NCBI RefSeq assembly: GCF_927798095.1
Contig: NZ_CAKMMF010000004.1
Span: 230,993 to 294,992 of the forward strand
Direction of reading: 5' to 3'
DNA length: 64,000 nt
Source: Paenibacillus plantiphilus
GTDB lineage: Bacteria > Bacillota > Bacilli > Paenibacillales > Paenibacillaceae
Under the pieces are notes generated by a model. The model saw only the letters and a program-made list of their open reading frames with translations. It was not told the DNA's origin and did not search any database. Within the stretch, counting starts at the first letter, position 1; every line of letters begins with the position of its first letter. Positions 36,449 through 46,272 of this stretch are shown in pieces. A program made the translations under genes and the position numbers.

Positions 36449-37690
36449 ATGCGCGCAGTTGGGCTCATTGTTGAATACAATCCGTTCCATAACGGACATC
36501 TATATCATTTGCAACAATCGGTCAAAATAACGGAAAGCGATGCCGTCGTCGCCGTTATGAGCGGCAACTTTCTGCAGCGCGGCGAGCCCGCGCTGCTGAA
36601 CAAGTGGACGCGTGCCGAAATGGCGCTGCGCGGCGGCTGCGATCTCGTTATCGAGCTGCCGGTCGCCTATGCGACACAGGCCGCGGAATGGTTCGCATAC
36701 GGCGCCGCCGCGCTGCTCGATGCGACGGGGGTCGTCGACGCGCTGTGCTTTGGCAGCGAGTCGGGCGATATTGCCCCGCTGCGGCGCATCGCGCGGACGT
36801 TCGCGCAGGAGCCCGCGCCATTCAGCGGGCTTCTCGCGGAGGCGCTCGCTGGCGGCGTCAGCTACCCGGCGGCTTACAGCGCAGCGGTGCGCCGGCACAT
36901 GGCGGCCGAAGGCGATGCGGAAGCCGCCGCCTTCCCGCTGGAGCAGCCCAACAATACGCTTGGGCTGCATTATTTGCTGGCTCTGGAGCGGCTCGGAAGC
37001 CGCATCGAGCCCTTCTCTGTGAAGCGGGAGAAGGCCGGCTACTCGCAGGCCGACATTACCGATGCGGGAATCGCCAGCGCTACAGCGATTCGCAAGCTGC
37101 TCGCGGAGCGGCAGTCGCCGGGCGAAGCGGCGCCATTCGTTCCCGAGACGACGCTGCAGCTGCTGCTTCGCGACTTCGAGGCCGGGCACGGTCCTGCAGG
37201 CTGGCAATCGTTCTGGAAGCCGCTTCTCCACATTATCGTCAGCAGCTCTCTGGAAACGCTGTCGGACTATCACGAGATGAGCGAGGGGCTGGAGAATCGG
37301 CTCAAGCGAGCGATTCCGACGCTTCCATCGCTTGATATGGAAGCGCTGCTGACCGCCCTGAAGACGAAGCGGTATACGCGCACCAAGCTGCAGCGGGCGC
37401 TGCTGGCGATTCTGCTCGGCCATCGCAAGGATCAGCTCTCCCCGCGTCATCTGCGCGAGGGCGTTCAATACATACGGGTGCTGGGCTATTCCGCCAAGGG
37501 GCGCGAGCTGTTGAAGCGAATGCGCACCGCTGCAAGGCTGCCGGTATTGCTGAGCGCTGCGCGTCCGCCGGAGCCCTATCCGTTTTTGGAGCTTGATGTC
37601 AGAGCAACGTCCCTCTATTGCTCGGCATGGCCGCAAGCGACAGCTCGCGATTTGTTCCGCGATTACTATGAGAAGCCCGTGACGATATAG
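36449..37690 (+). CDS. tmcAL: tRNA(Met) cytidine acetate ligase TmcAL (YlbM)
   Basis: Makes N4-acetylcytidine at the wobble base of elongator tRNA(Met) using acetate and ATP. The 413-residue protein has the nucleotidyltransferase HIGH-like motif EYNPFHNGHLYH (residues 9-20), MSGNFLQRGEPA, NKWTRAEMAL and the RYTRTKLQRALLAILLG segment. The ATG at 36449 follows GGAGGA. The coding sequence is markedly more GC-rich than its neighbours, mainly at third positions. It is divergent from yceD and convergent with the sepM-like gene. Confidence 0.94.
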   Translation: MRAVGLIVEYNPFHNGHLYHLQQSVKITESDAVVAVMSGNFLQRGEPALLNKWTRAEMALRGGCDLVIELPVAYATQAAEWFAYGAAALLDATGVVDALCFGSESGDIAPLRRIARTFAQEPAPFSGLLAEALAGGVSYPAAYSAAVRRHMAAEGDAEAAAFPLEQPNNTLGLHYLLALERLGSRIEPFSVKREKAGYSQADITDAGIASATAIRKLLAERQSPGEAAPFVPETTLQLLLRDFEAGHGPAGWQSFWKPLLHIIVSSSLETLSDYHEMSEGLENRLKRAIPTLPSLDMEALLTALKTKRYTRTKLQRALLAILLGHRKDQLSPRHLREGVQYIRVLGYSAKGRELLKRMRTAARLPVLLSAARPPEPYPFLELDVRATSLYCSAWPQATARDLFRDYYEKPVTI

Positions 37691-37692
37691 AT

Positions 37693-38793
37693 CTAGCGGG
37701 CTTCGACCTCATCGTTGCGCTCCATCCCAAGCGCTGCCAGCGCATCGTCCAATGTCTCAACCGGAACGATCCTCATCTCACTTCCAAGCTCCTCCGCTTT
37801 AAGTCTTGCATCCTTGGCATTACGTTTCGGCACGAGGAACAGCTCGGCTCCGCGCTCCTCCGCTGCTGCAACCTTGTGCGCTATCCCGCCGATTTCGCCT
37901 ATACCTCCATTGGGATGAATCGTTCCCGTCCCGGCTATCCGCTTGCCACCTGTCAGATCGCCTGGCGTTATCTCATCTATAATCTGCAGCGCGAACATCA
38001 GCCCTGCTGACGGCCCGCCGATCGCTGACGCTTCGATTGTAATTGCTTTGGCTGGATCGGCAGGTTTGATCGTACGCAGCTCCGATAATGCGCTTACCTT
38101 CAAAGCTTGCGCCGCCCAAATTTCAGATGCCTCTATGCCCTGCCCTTCAGCACCGCTCCATATGCCTGCTTCAAGCTGTAGAGTCAATTCCATCCGCTGT
38201 CCGTCGCGCACGATGCTCACCTGCAATTCGGCCGCTTCATCCCCGGCATTCGGTCGGCTGTGCAGCTCCTTGAGCAGCCCCTCCAGACTGCGAACCTTGC
38301 GTCCTTGGGCGGCAACAATCTCATCGCCTGTACGCAGCGACTCCTCCGAGTTCATGCGGTCGCTGTCATCTTTAGTATCCGATACAATCAGCGAGACGGG
38401 GATCGTTTGATAATCAGTGCCAGTGGCGATATAAGCCGCTTCGATGGCATCACTTTGCGATCCGCGCATAATGACGGATTGCCGCTGCATATATTCCTTG
38501 TCTGTTTTGCCCCGAAGCAAGTCCTTTTTACGGAACAGCTCGATATCATGATCCCAGCTTGAGGAGATGACAGTCCAGAAGTTCGGATAGGACATTTTTA
38601 CAGTAGTAAGCATCAATTCGCCTTTGCTTCCTTCATCAGGTTGAGCCGCCCTCACCAGCGGTTCGGTATCTATTGCTATGCCCGGCTCATATGCCGCAAA
38701 TGGAGTCGGTATGTATAGCAGCAGCGTCATTACGATTGCCGCCAACAGTGCCCACCGCAATCCAACGGCTGAATAGGTTTTGTTTCCGCGCAT
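37693..38793 (-). CDS. PDZ-Lon-like membrane serine protease, YlbL/SepM family
   Basis: Membrane-anchored protease of the YlbL/SepM family; SepM processes a competence peptide in Streptococcus, and B. subtilis YlbL contributes to recovery from DNA damage. The 366-residue product has one N-terminal membrane span (about 8-33), a PDZ domain (about 125-210) and a Lon protease domain with catalytic Ser262 in GGPSAGLMFAL and Lys307 in GGIAHKVAAA. The ATG at 38793 has AAGGGGG upstream; ATGs at 38820 and earlier lack a ribosome site. Its place beside ylbJ and ylbM matches B. subtilis. Confidence 0.9.
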   Translation of the reverse strand: MRGNKTYSAVGLRWALLAAIVMTLLLYIPTPFAAYEPGIAIDTEPLVRAAQPDEGSKGELMLTTVKMSYPNFWTVISSSWDHDIELFRKKDLLRGKTDKEYMQRQSVIMRGSQSDAIEAAYIATGTDYQTIPVSLIVSDTKDDSDRMNSEESLRTGDEIVAAQGRKVRSLEGLLKELHSRPNAGDEAAELQVSIVRDGQRMELTLQLEAGIWSGAEGQGIEASEIWAAQALKVSALSELRTIKPADPAKAITIEASAIGGPSAGLMFALQIIDEITPGDLTGGKRIAGTGTIHPNGGIGEIGGIAHKVAAAEERGAELFLVPKRNAKDARLKAEELGSEMRIVPVETLDDALAALGMERNDEVEAR

Positions 38794-38909
38794 ACTTCTC
38801 TGACGCCCCCTTGCATTCATATGGTCTAACACGGAGAAGACAAGCGTACAATGTAGTGGTCCTTTGTCCACGCTGTCCACGCCACTAATCTGCAATGGAG
38901 ATGAACGGG

Positions 38910-40118
38910 ATGAAACGCACCTTGCTGCTTGCCTTCCTATCAATTGCTGCAGTCGCTGCTATTATATCAAATCCCGATGAAGCATTTCAGGCATCGCTGC
39001 AAGGCTTGACCGTTTGGTGGAATATTGTGTTCCCTGGCTTGCTGCCCTTTCTGGTGCTGCTGGAGCTGATGCACGCCTTTGGCGCCGTGCACGCATTGGG
39101 CAGTCTTATTGACCCGCTTATGCGGCGGATATTTGGCCTGCCCGGTGCATCGGGCCTGGCGATTGCTGCCGGCTGGACCGGCGGCTACACTGCCGGAGCG
39201 GAATCCGTAGCCGCCCTCAGAAGAAGCGAGACTGTGACGAAGCGTGAAGGGCAGCGGCTCCTTGCCCTCGCCCATATGCCAAGCCCGCTGTTCATGCTGC
39301 TCGTCATAGGCGCAGGCTTCCTTCATCGTGCCGAGCTGGGCGCGGCCATAGTGGCCGCCGTATGGATGACTGCGCTGCTCGCGGCGCTCGCGCAGCGCTT
39401 GTTCGCGAAGCAGGAGAAACTCCATTCCACTCCTCTTATCGCACAAAAGAATCCTCAGCCACTATCAGTACTGCTTCGACACGCGGCCGCGGCGATGAAT
39501 GCAGAGCGGCAGCGCGATGGCCGCACCTTCGGCAAAGCGCTTGGCGATTCCGTCATAAACGGTGTATACAAATTGATGGCTGTCGGCGGCTTTATGATGT
39601 TTGCCGCTGTACTCGTGAAACTCATCGAGCCGTTGCTCCCCCATAATGTTCCGAGCTGGATGCTGTCCGGACTGCTTGAAAGCCATATCGGAGCCTATGG
39701 CGCCGCTGTCGCTCCCATGGCCTTCGGACTGCCGTGGAACGCCGCAGCTATTGCCGCTATTGTCAGCTGGGGCGGCATCAGCGCCTTGCTGCAGACTGGC
39801 AGCGCGATAGCTGGAACCGATTTGTCTCTGCGCCAGCTCGCAGTCAATCGGCTCCTTCAAGCCATGCTTGCCTTCGTCGTAACGTTGCTGCTGTGGCAGC
39901 CATTGACCCATTTGTTCACACGATTGCTGGCGACAGCTGCGCCTGCGCTGCAGCAGCACGGAGAGAATGCCTTCATCGATCATTATGCGATGATAAGGGC
40001 AAGTGATCTGCCTGGACTATGGACGTATTCGCCCGTGCAGCTCCTTATGTTTGTCTGCTCGATCTTTCTGCTGGTCACATTCTCATTGGGCGCTGCCAGG
40101 CTGCGGTCTCGCCAATAA
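38910..40118 (+). CDS. ylbJ: Sporulation integral membrane protein YlbJ
   Basis: Polytopic membrane protein with nucleoside-recognition (Gate) domains, in B. subtilis made in the mother cell under sigma-E and needed for normal spore cortex. The 402-residue product has about eight hydrophobic helices, with GLLPFLVLLELMHAFG, the Gate-type GWTGGYTAGAESVAALRRS (about 90-110) and a second Gate half (GGFMMFAAVLVKLIE; SWGGISALLQTGS). GGAG lies 9 nt before the ATG at 38910. It supports a spore-forming host. It diverges from the YlbL-like gene. Confidence 0.9.
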   Translation: MKRTLLLAFLSIAAVAAIISNPDEAFQASLQGLTVWWNIVFPGLLPFLVLLELMHAFGAVHALGSLIDPLMRRIFGLPGASGLAIAAGWTGGYTAGAESVAALRRSETVTKREGQRLLALAHMPSPLFMLLVIGAGFLHRAELGAAIVAAVWMTALLAALAQRLFAKQEKLHSTPLIAQKNPQPLSVLLRHAAAAMNAERQRDGRTFGKALGDSVINGVYKLMAVGGFMMFAAVLVKLIEPLLPHNVPSWMLSGLLESHIGAYGAAVAPMAFGLPWNAAAIAAIVSWGGISALLQTGSAIAGTDLSLRQLAVNRLLQAMLAFVVTLLLWQPLTHLFTRLLATAAPALQQHGENAFIDHYAMIRASDLPGLWTYSPVQLLMFVCSIFLLVTFSLGAARLRSRQ

Positions 40119-40159
40119 AAACGCCGCTGTGCCGCCCATCGGCGATGGCACACAGCGGC
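40117..40159 (-). terminator. Terminator between ylbJ and coaD
   Basis: GCCGCTGTG (40123-40131) pairs with CACAGCGGC (40151-40159), and the inner bases extend the stem. On the minus strand it is followed by TTTTT (complement of 40117-40121). It ends rsmD-coaD and may also stop ylbJ transcripts. Confidence 0.85.
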
Positions 40160-40180
40160 CTTCCAGAATGCTAAGTAAAG

Positions 40181-40672
40181 CTATATGTACTTGGCGGCAA
40201 GAGCCTGTTCAATCTCCGGCGGCACCAAATCCTGCACATTGCCCTGAAATTGCGCGATTTCCTTCACAATGCTGGAGCTCAGATAGGAGTATTTGGGGTC
40301 CGTCATCATAAAAATCGTCTCAATCTCGCGATCCAGCTTCTGATTCGTGGATGCGAGCTGAAGCTCATATTCGAAATCCGTAACCGAACGGATGCCTCTC
40401 ACTATAACCTGTGCGTTGCGCGAGCGCATGAATCGAACGAGCAGATCGCGGAAGCTGTCAATGGACACATTCGGCAAATCACGGGTTACCTCTGCAAGCA
40501 GCAGCTTGCGTTCCTCGACGGAAAACAACGGGTTCTTGCTGGAATTATTAAGCACCGCCACAATGAGATGGTCGAACTGCTTCGCCGAGCGGCGAATAAT
40601 ATCCAGATGACCGCATGTGACCGGATCGAAGCTGCCCGGATAGACGGCAACTCGTTGACCTGATGATTGCAT
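40181..40672 (-). CDS. coaD: Phosphopantetheine adenylyltransferase
   Basis: Penultimate step of coenzyme A synthesis: 4'-phosphopantetheine plus ATP gives dephospho-CoA. The 163-residue protein has [17 protein letters not shown] (the T/HxGH motif appears as TCGH), [13 protein letters not shown] near residue 92 and the C-terminal SSSIVKEIA. It follows rsmD by 3 nt, the usual rsmD-coaD operon. Confidence 0.98.
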   Translation of the reverse strand: MQSSGQRVAVYPGSFDPVTCGHLDIIRRSAKQFDHLIVAVLNNSSKNPLFSVEERKLLLAEVTRDLPNVSIDSFRDLLVRFMRSRNAQVIVRGIRSVTDFEYELQLASTNQKLDREIETIFMMTDPKYSYLSSSIVKEIAQFQGNVQDLVPPEIEQALAAKYI

Positions 40673-40675
40673 AAA

Positions 40676-41263
40676 CTAAGATTCCTCCAATGGCGCATCA
40701 AGAACGGCTTGAGGCTTGTATTCATAGATCGTGACTGCCGTATCGCCGTACTGCGCGTGCTTCAACTGATAGAACTGTCCCGTTTGCTCCGGATACCGGT
40801 GAGAGGCGTCATGCTCAACGACAATATAAGCATCGGGCTCCAGCAATCCGCCCGCCGCAAGGTCGACCATCAGGCTGTCCATTTCCTTCATCCGATAAGG
40901 CGGGTCAAGAAATACGAGCCGAAATGCGATTCCCCTCTTCGTGAGCGCTGCAACTGCTCGCCTTGCTTCATTGCGGTAAATTTCAGTGCGATCCGCAAAT
41001 CCGGCAGCTTGTACATTCTGCTTGATGGCATCAATGCTCATGCGCTCCAGATCGACGAATACAGCATGATCTGCGCCGCGGCTGAGCGATTCGATGCCAA
41101 GCCCGCCGGTTCCGGCAAATAAATCAAGCGCCCGGCCGCCGTCAAAGTAAGGACCGATCATACTGAATATCGCTTCCTTCACCTTGTCCGTCGTCGGGCG
41201 CGTATTCAAGCCGGGCACCGCTTTAAGCGCGCGGCCCTTGGCCGTGCCTGCAATAACTCTCAA
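40676..41263 (-). CDS. rsmD: 16S rRNA (guanine-966-N2)-methyltransferase RsmD
   Basis: Methylates G966 in 16S rRNA using SAM. The 195-residue product has RVIAGTAKGRALKAV at the N-terminus, the SAM site DLFAGTGGLGIESLSRGA and the catalytic FLDPPY motif. I chose a TTG start at 41263: AGGAG is 9 nt upstream and the protein then begins exactly where homologues do. The in-frame ATG at 41290 lacks a ribosome site. Operon with coaD. Confidence 0.94.
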   Translation of the reverse strand: MRVIAGTAKGRALKAVPGLNTRPTTDKVKEAIFSMIGPYFDGGRALDLFAGTGGLGIESLSRGADHAVFVDLERMSIDAIKQNVQAAGFADRTEIYRNEARRAVAALTKRGIAFRLVFLDPPYRMKEMDSLMVDLAAGGLLEPDAYIVVEHDASHRYPEQTGQFYQLKHAQYGDTAVTIYEYKPQAVLDAPLEES

Positions 41264-41341
41264 CGATGCTAACTCCTCTCTTGCATTCAACTGCTGTTAT
41301 ATTATCATACTTTTCTGTCCTTGTTAAAGCTTTCCTTCCCA

Positions 41342-42889
41342 TTATAGCCGCTCCGAAACGACTTTGGGCTGAAGAAATTGCAGCAAATAATCCGGCCCGC
41401 CCGCTTTGGAATCTGTACCGGACAGGTTGAAGCCGCCGAACGGATGCACGCCAACGAGCGCTCCCGTGCATTTGCGGTTCAGGTACAGGTTGCCGACATG
41501 AAACGTTTCGCGCGCCCGCTCCAGATGCATGCGCTCCTGAGAGAACAGCGCTCCAGTCAATCCATAAGGCGTATCATTCGCGATGGCAAGCGCCTCCTCG
41601 AAATCCCCAGCCTTGACCACCGCAAGAAGGGGACCGAAGATCTCCTCCTGCGCAATGCGCGAACCGCTGGATACCCCAGCTATAACGGTGGGCTCGGCAT
41701 AATAGCCGATGGAGCCATCCCCACCCCCGCCGCATAGGAGCGTCCCTTCGTTCCTGCCGATTTCCACATAAGCAGCCGTCTTCTCAAAAGCGCTGCGGTC
41801 GATCAATGGCCCTACATCCGTCTCAAAAAGTGCAGGGTCGCCAACGCGGAGCTGCCCCGTTAAGCGAACGATTTCCTCCACGACATCATCATGCACCGCC
41901 TCATGAATGATCGCTCGCGAGCAAGCAGAGCATTTCTGACCGCCATAACCAAACGCCGATTGCACAATCGCCTCGGCCGCAGCCGTTATCGATGCGCTGC
42001 GGTCCACAACGATTCCGTCTTTGCCGCCCAGCTCGGCGACAACCCGCTTTATCCACCGCTGCCCAGGCCTTCGCATATTCGCATTCTCGTTCAACTTCAG
42101 GCCAACTTCCATTGAGCCTGTGAAATTGATGAACCTGATCAGCGGATGCTCTGCCAGCACATCGCCAATGACATTTCCGGCGCCAGGCACAAACTGCACA
42201 ATCCCGTCCGGCAATCCCGCCTCCCTGAGCAAATCGACAAAAACAGCAGCGATCACCGGCGCCGCGCTTGCTGGCTTCAGCACCACCGTGTTGCCGCATA
42301 CAATCGCCGCAGCGGTCATGCCGGCCATAATCGCAAGAGGAAAGTTCCAGGGAGAGATGACAGCTCCGACACCAAGCGGCAAATAGGTCCATTCATTGTC
42401 TTCGCCCGGATAAGGGACAAGCGGGGTCCGCACTTCCAGCAAACGCTGCGCTTCCCTTGCATAATAGTTCAGAAAGTCGATCGCTTCGGCTGTCTCTGCA
42501 TCTGCTTCCGGCCACGTCTTGCCCCCTTCATACACCAGCCATGCTGAGAACCTATGCTTTCGCCGGCGCATAAGCGCAGCTGCCCGATAGAGAATACGCG
42601 CCCTTATGGAAGGCTTGACGCCCTTCCACGCTGTAAAGGCCTCCGCTGCCGACTCGATCGCCCTCTCCACCTGACCGCAATCAGCCTGAGCTGCATATCC
42701 GACGACCACACTATGGTCAGCAGGACTGAAAGAAGGAAGAACCGCTTCCCCAATGAACCTCTGCCCGTTCACCAGCAGCGCGTACTTCCGGCCCCATTGC
42801 AGCTTCACTTCCGCCAGCGCATCCATGAACGCCAGACGATTGTGCTCCAATGCGAAATTCGTGAACGGCTCATTGTAAAATGTCTCCAC
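41342..42889 (-). CDS. pruA: 1-pyrroline-5-carboxylate dehydrogenase
   Basis: Oxidises glutamate semialdehyde / pyrroline-5-carboxylate to glutamate with NAD. The 515-residue aldehyde dehydrogenase has ISPWNFPLAIMAGM (about 179-192), the general base Glu286 in VAELGGK, catalytic Cys320 in FGYGGQKCSACSR and EEIFGPLLAVV. Length and the N-terminal helix fit the RocA/PruA class. It is divergent from proline dehydrogenase, so proline and the arginine-ornithine route converge on it. A TTGACA-17-TAGACA promoter-like pair lies at 42933-42961 on the minus strand (weak -10). Confidence 0.95.
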   Translation of the reverse strand: METFYNEPFTNFALEHNRLAFMDALAEVKLQWGRKYALLVNGQRFIGEAVLPSFSPADHSVVVGYAAQADCGQVERAIESAAEAFTAWKGVKPSIRARILYRAAALMRRRKHRFSAWLVYEGGKTWPEADAETAEAIDFLNYYAREAQRLLEVRTPLVPYPGEDNEWTYLPLGVGAVISPWNFPLAIMAGMTAAAIVCGNTVVLKPASAAPVIAAVFVDLLREAGLPDGIVQFVPGAGNVIGDVLAEHPLIRFINFTGSMEVGLKLNENANMRRPGQRWIKRVVAELGGKDGIVVDRSASITAAAEAIVQSAFGYGGQKCSACSRAIIHEAVHDDVVEEIVRLTGQLRVGDPALFETDVGPLIDRSAFEKTAAYVEIGRNEGTLLCGGGGDGSIGYYAEPTVIAGVSSGSRIAQEEIFGPLLAVVKAGDFEEALAIANDTPYGLTGALFSQERMHLERARETFHVGNLYLNRKCTGALVGVHPFGGFNLSGTDSKAGGPDYLLQFLQPKVVSERL

Positions 42890-43038
42890 AGCCTCTCACG
42901 CCTCCTTTTGTTGTCATGTCAACCAAGCGTAATGTCTATATATAAGCAAGAAGATTGTCAAAAATGACAGCTTGCTAGCCGTCATTCAAAGCGCTGTATG
43001 GTTGTCAGCAGCGAGAAAACAGGGGGAGCGTGGTACGG

Positions 43039-43971
43039 ATGGATATTGGCACGCGGTTGTTTCGATCGGCACTTCTCGGTTTGGCAGGCAACCGCGCTGC
43101 AAGGGCGCTGTCGCAGAAGTATGGGCTGAAGCTGGGTGCCGGCCGATTCGTGGCGGGAGAAACAATGGAAGACGCTCTGACACATGCCAAACGGCTGAAT
43201 GCGGCAGGGATAAAGGTCACGCTGGATTATTTGGGCGAAAGCATCAGCAGTATGGAGGAAGCGAAGGAGAGCGAACGGGCGTATATGGCGTTGCTGGAAA
43301 ACATTCATCGCGAGGGCATTCAAGGCAACGTCTCGCTGAAGCCCACCCAATTTGGACTTGCGCTGGATCAGGAGCAATGCGGAGAGGGCATTCGCAGCGT
43401 TGTGAAGGAAGCCGAGCGATACGGCCTCTTCGTCCGCCTCGATATGGAGGATAGCCCTTGGACGGATGCGACAATCGCCCTCGTTCGCAAGCTGCGCGCA
43501 GAGGGCTGCTGCAATGTCGGCACAGTCATTCAGGCCTACCTGTACCGCAGTGAGCTGGACGTTCATCAGCTTTCAGCAGAAGGGATCAATCTGCGTCTGG
43601 TGAAAGGAGCCTACAAGGAGCCGCGAAGCGTTGCATTCGACTCCAAGCGTGTCGTCGATGCGAACCTTCGCCGCCTGATCGCCGCAAGACTGGATAGTCG
43701 TGCCTACACCGCAATCGCCACACATGATGAAGCGATTATCCGCTACACCCAATCCTATGCAAGAACGCGGGGAATTCCGCGGAGCGTCTTTGAATTCCAA
43801 ATGCTGTATGGCATTCGCACCCCCCTCCAGCTTGCATTGGCCAAGGAAGGCTATACCGTGCGAAGCTATGTGCCGTTTGGCCGAAGCTGGTACCCCTATT
43901 TTGTTCGCAGACTCGCTGAACGGCCTGCCAATCTCACCTTCATTATGAGGAGCATCTTCTCGCGGAAGTAA
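43039..43971 (+). CDS. Proline dehydrogenase
   Basis: FAD-dependent oxidation of proline to pyrroline-5-carboxylate, feeding electrons to the respiratory chain. The 310-residue TIM-barrel protein shows TLDYLGE near residue 66, RLDMEDSPWTDATI, VIQAYLYRSE, LRLVKGAYKEP (substrate-binding region), ATHDE and FEFQMLYGIR near residue 256. The ATG at 43039 has GGGGGAG 10 nt upstream; the GTG at 43030 is too close to it. It forms a plus-strand unit with the arginase gene 33 nt downstream, divergent from pruA. The symbol varies between genomes (putB, fadM, prodH). Confidence 0.93.
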   Translation: MDIGTRLFRSALLGLAGNRAARALSQKYGLKLGAGRFVAGETMEDALTHAKRLNAAGIKVTLDYLGESISSMEEAKESERAYMALLENIHREGIQGNVSLKPTQFGLALDQEQCGEGIRSVVKEAERYGLFVRLDMEDSPWTDATIALVRKLRAEGCCNVGTVIQAYLYRSELDVHQLSAEGINLRLVKGAYKEPRSVAFDSKRVVDANLRRLIAARLDSRAYTAIATHDEAIIRYTQSYARTRGIPRSVFEFQMLYGIRTPLQLALAKEGYTVRSYVPFGRSWYPYFVRRLAERPANLTFIMRSIFSRK

Positions 43972-44004
43972 GCTAAGCGCATATTGGGCCGAAGGAGGCT
44001 GACA

Positions 44005-44910
44005 ATGAAGGATAAGCAGCCGATCTCTATTCTTCCTGTACCATTCGACTGGGGAGCCAGCCGCAGAGGGGCAAGCGACGGTCCACAGGCGATGCTGAGC
44101 GCCGGCTTGGAACGTAAGCTCCAGCTTCTCGGTCATCGCTTTGAAGTGCGTTCAGACAGCTACCTGTCGGATTTCACCGCTGACCGCCGCTCGTCTCCGC
44201 GAATGAAGCATTGGGGGGCCGTGCTAACAATGGCAGAAGCAGTAGCCAAGGAAGTCGCCCTGTTAACAGCTAGCAGAGCTTTTCCATTAATCATTGGCGG
44301 AGATCACAGCATCTCCATCGGCACAATAGCCGGACTGACGCAGGAGAGAAAGAAGCTCGGTGTGATCTGGATCGATGCCCATGCAGATACCAATACACCG
44401 GAATCATCGCCTTCAGGCAATATGCATGGAATGTCGCTTGCCGTCAGCCTCGGATTGGGCGATACCCGCTTCACTGGTATCGATCATCCATCGCCAAAGC
44501 TGCAGGCGCAGCGGATTGCGCTCGTTGGCACGAGGCAACTGGATGAAGGGGAGAAGGGATTGATACGCAGTCGCGGGATCGCCTGCTATACGATGCATGA
44601 TATCGACAAGCTCGGCATGGCTCGTGTGATGGAAGAAGCTATAGCTATCGTGTCTAAAGACTCTGACGGCGTACATGTCAGCTTCGACATCGACAGTGTC
44701 GATCCCGGCGAAGCTCCAGGAACGGGGACGCCTGTTCGCGGAGGTCTAAACTTCCGTGAAGCGCATCTGGCAATGGAAATGCTCTATGAGGCCAAAGCGG
44801 TGACCTCTGCTGATATTGTTGAAGTAAATCCGCTGCTGGACAATGGCCATCAGACAGTTAGACTGGCTGTTGATCTGGTCGGATCGCTGCTCGGCGCAAG
44901 GATTCTGTAA
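44005..44910 (+). CDS. rocF: Arginase
   Basis: Manganese enzyme that hydrolyses arginine to ornithine and urea. The 301-residue protein has the metal ligands in GGDHS (His101), DAHAD (Asp124, His126, Asp128), the HGM motif, [19 protein letters not shown] with two further aspartates, and VEVNP near the C-terminus. The ATG at 44005 follows AAGGAGG. It is cotranscribed with proline dehydrogenase. Ornithine aminotransferase (rocD), which would link arginase to pruA, is not in the window. Agmatinase is less likely given SFDIDSVDP and the size. Confidence 0.93.
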   Translation: MKDKQPISILPVPFDWGASRRGASDGPQAMLSAGLERKLQLLGHRFEVRSDSYLSDFTADRRSSPRMKHWGAVLTMAEAVAKEVALLTASRAFPLIIGGDHSISIGTIAGLTQERKKLGVIWIDAHADTNTPESSPSGNMHGMSLAVSLGLGDTRFTGIDHPSPKLQAQRIALVGTRQLDEGEKGLIRSRGIACYTMHDIDKLGMARVMEEAIAIVSKDSDGVHVSFDIDSVDPGEAPGTGTPVRGGLNFREAHLAMEMLYEAKAVTSADIVEVNPLLDNGHQTVRLAVDLVGSLLGARIL

Positions 44911-44929
44911 CGAGTCTGTTCCTACATGC

Positions 44930-44975
44930 GAAGAGACCGCCTGCTTGGTGAATAATCACCTCAGGCGGTCTCTTC
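44930..44975. terminator. Bidirectional hairpin between rocF and the PrsA-like gene
   Basis: GAAGAGACCGCCTG (44930-44943) pairs perfectly with 44962-44975 (14-bp stem). It lies between convergent genes, 20 nt past rocF. T-runs are short on both sides, but stem strength and position support a shared terminator. Confidence 0.8.
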
Positions 44976-45008
44976 AATCGAACTATGTTTTACAGTCATC
45001 TGGCAAGC

Positions 45009-46124
45009 TTATTCTTTAGCAGCGTTCTCTTCTTTGCCAGTATCGGCTTTATCATCTTTCTTTTCATCATCTGTCAGCGTATTCTTGATTTCAGCTTTGT
45101 CCTTCAGATCTGTCATCCATTTCTCTGACATTTCGTATACTTTGTTATTGACGATAATATCACGCACTTCTTCCTTCTTTTCTTCAAAAGTAGCGGAGTA
45201 CGCTTCTTTGCGATCCAGAAGTTTAATCACATGGAATCCGTTTTCGGTTTGTACAATATCGCTCAGCTCGTCCTTCTTAAGAGCGAACGCCGCAATCTCG
45301 AACGGCTCATGCATCGTTCCACGAGGGAAGAAGTCATATTCGCCGCCATTATCCTTGCTGCCTGGATCTATGGATTTCTCCGCAGCAAGCTTGGCGAAGT
45401 CTGCGCCTTCCTTGAGCTGCTTCAGCACTGCTTCCGCTTCTTCCTGGGTTGCCACCAGAATATGAGCTACTTTAACCTGCTCAACAACATCAAACTGAGC
45501 CTTGTTCTCTTCGAAGAATTGCTTTACTTCATCATCAGTAATCGTAATATCCTTCTCTAGAATCTTACGAAGACTAAGCTGCGGCACCATTTGCTTTTTG
45601 AGAGAATCGATCGTCATGCCGCTGCTCGCAAGCTGCGTAGCAAGCGCTTCAGATCCGCCCAAGCTTTTCTCGATCTTCGCGATCTCTTTATCAACATCCG
45701 CGTCTGTTACTTTAATTCCCGCCTTATCTGCTTCTTGTTTGATCAGCTCTTCATAAATAATGTTTTCCAGTGTTTGCTTGCCCCCTACAGCTACCAAGGC
45801 AGTGTAGAACTCGTCCTTCGTAATATCTTCTCCATTAACAGTGGCAACCGCTTCATTGCTGCTGCCTCCTCCGAATGGCGGCTTCCATAGGACAACAACC
45901 AGAATCAAGGCCAGACCAATCGCAACAAACATCCAAGCCTTGCCGCCGCTCGATTCACGACGTCCTGCTGATCCTTGAGACAGTTCACCATTGCGAGCGC
46001 CTGTCTCGCTTATTTCGGTTTCCGGAACAGTCGTATTGCCCACGGTTCCTTCGGTCTCTAGACCCTTATCCGAATCTTTCTTCGATAATTCCAATTCCTT
46101 CTGTTCTGAATCCTTCTCGTTCAA
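45009..46124 (-). CDS. Membrane-anchored parvulin-type peptidyl-prolyl isomerase (PrsA/SurA-like foldase)
   Basis: Extracytoplasmic folding factor. The 371-residue product has a hydrophilic, acidic cytoplasmic tail (1-60), one membrane span (about 62-80, AWMFVAIGLALILVVVLW), a SurA-N-like helical part (about 90-210) and a PpiC/rotamase domain (VKVAHILVATQEEAEAVLKQL to NGFHVIKLLDRK, about 218-310), then a Lys/Asp-rich tail. Unlike PrsA it has no lipobox: it is a type II membrane protein. It begins with TTG at 46124, GGGAG 9 nt upstream. Confidence 0.88.
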   Translation of the reverse strand: MNEKDSEQKELELSKKDSDKGLETEGTVGNTTVPETEISETGARNGELSQGSAGRRESSGGKAWMFVAIGLALILVVVLWKPPFGGGSSNEAVATVNGEDITKDEFYTALVAVGGKQTLENIIYEELIKQEADKAGIKVTDADVDKEIAKIEKSLGGSEALATQLASSGMTIDSLKKQMVPQLSLRKILEKDITITDDEVKQFFEENKAQFDVVEQVKVAHILVATQEEAEAVLKQLKEGADFAKLAAEKSIDPGSKDNGGEYDFFPRGTMHEPFEIAAFALKKDELSDIVQTENGFHVIKLLDRKEAYSATFEEKKEEVRDIIVNNKVYEMSEKWMTDLKDKAEIKNTLTDDEKKDDKADTGKEENAAKE

Positions 46125-46272
46125 CGTTTAAATCTCCCTTCTGGCATTAGAGCGCAGTGAATGGTTCTACTGAGGTCACTATACCAGAAAGTCAAATAAA
46201 AAACCTTAAGATTAAATAAAAAAAAGCAATCGCTTACAAAAAAATACCGGAACCATATGGAAAAGAGAAGAC

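Noticed and set aside
36500..37636. 378-codon minus-strand ORF opposite tmcAL
   Set aside because: Arg/Gln-rich shadow produced by the high GC3 of tmcAL; no start signal or domain.
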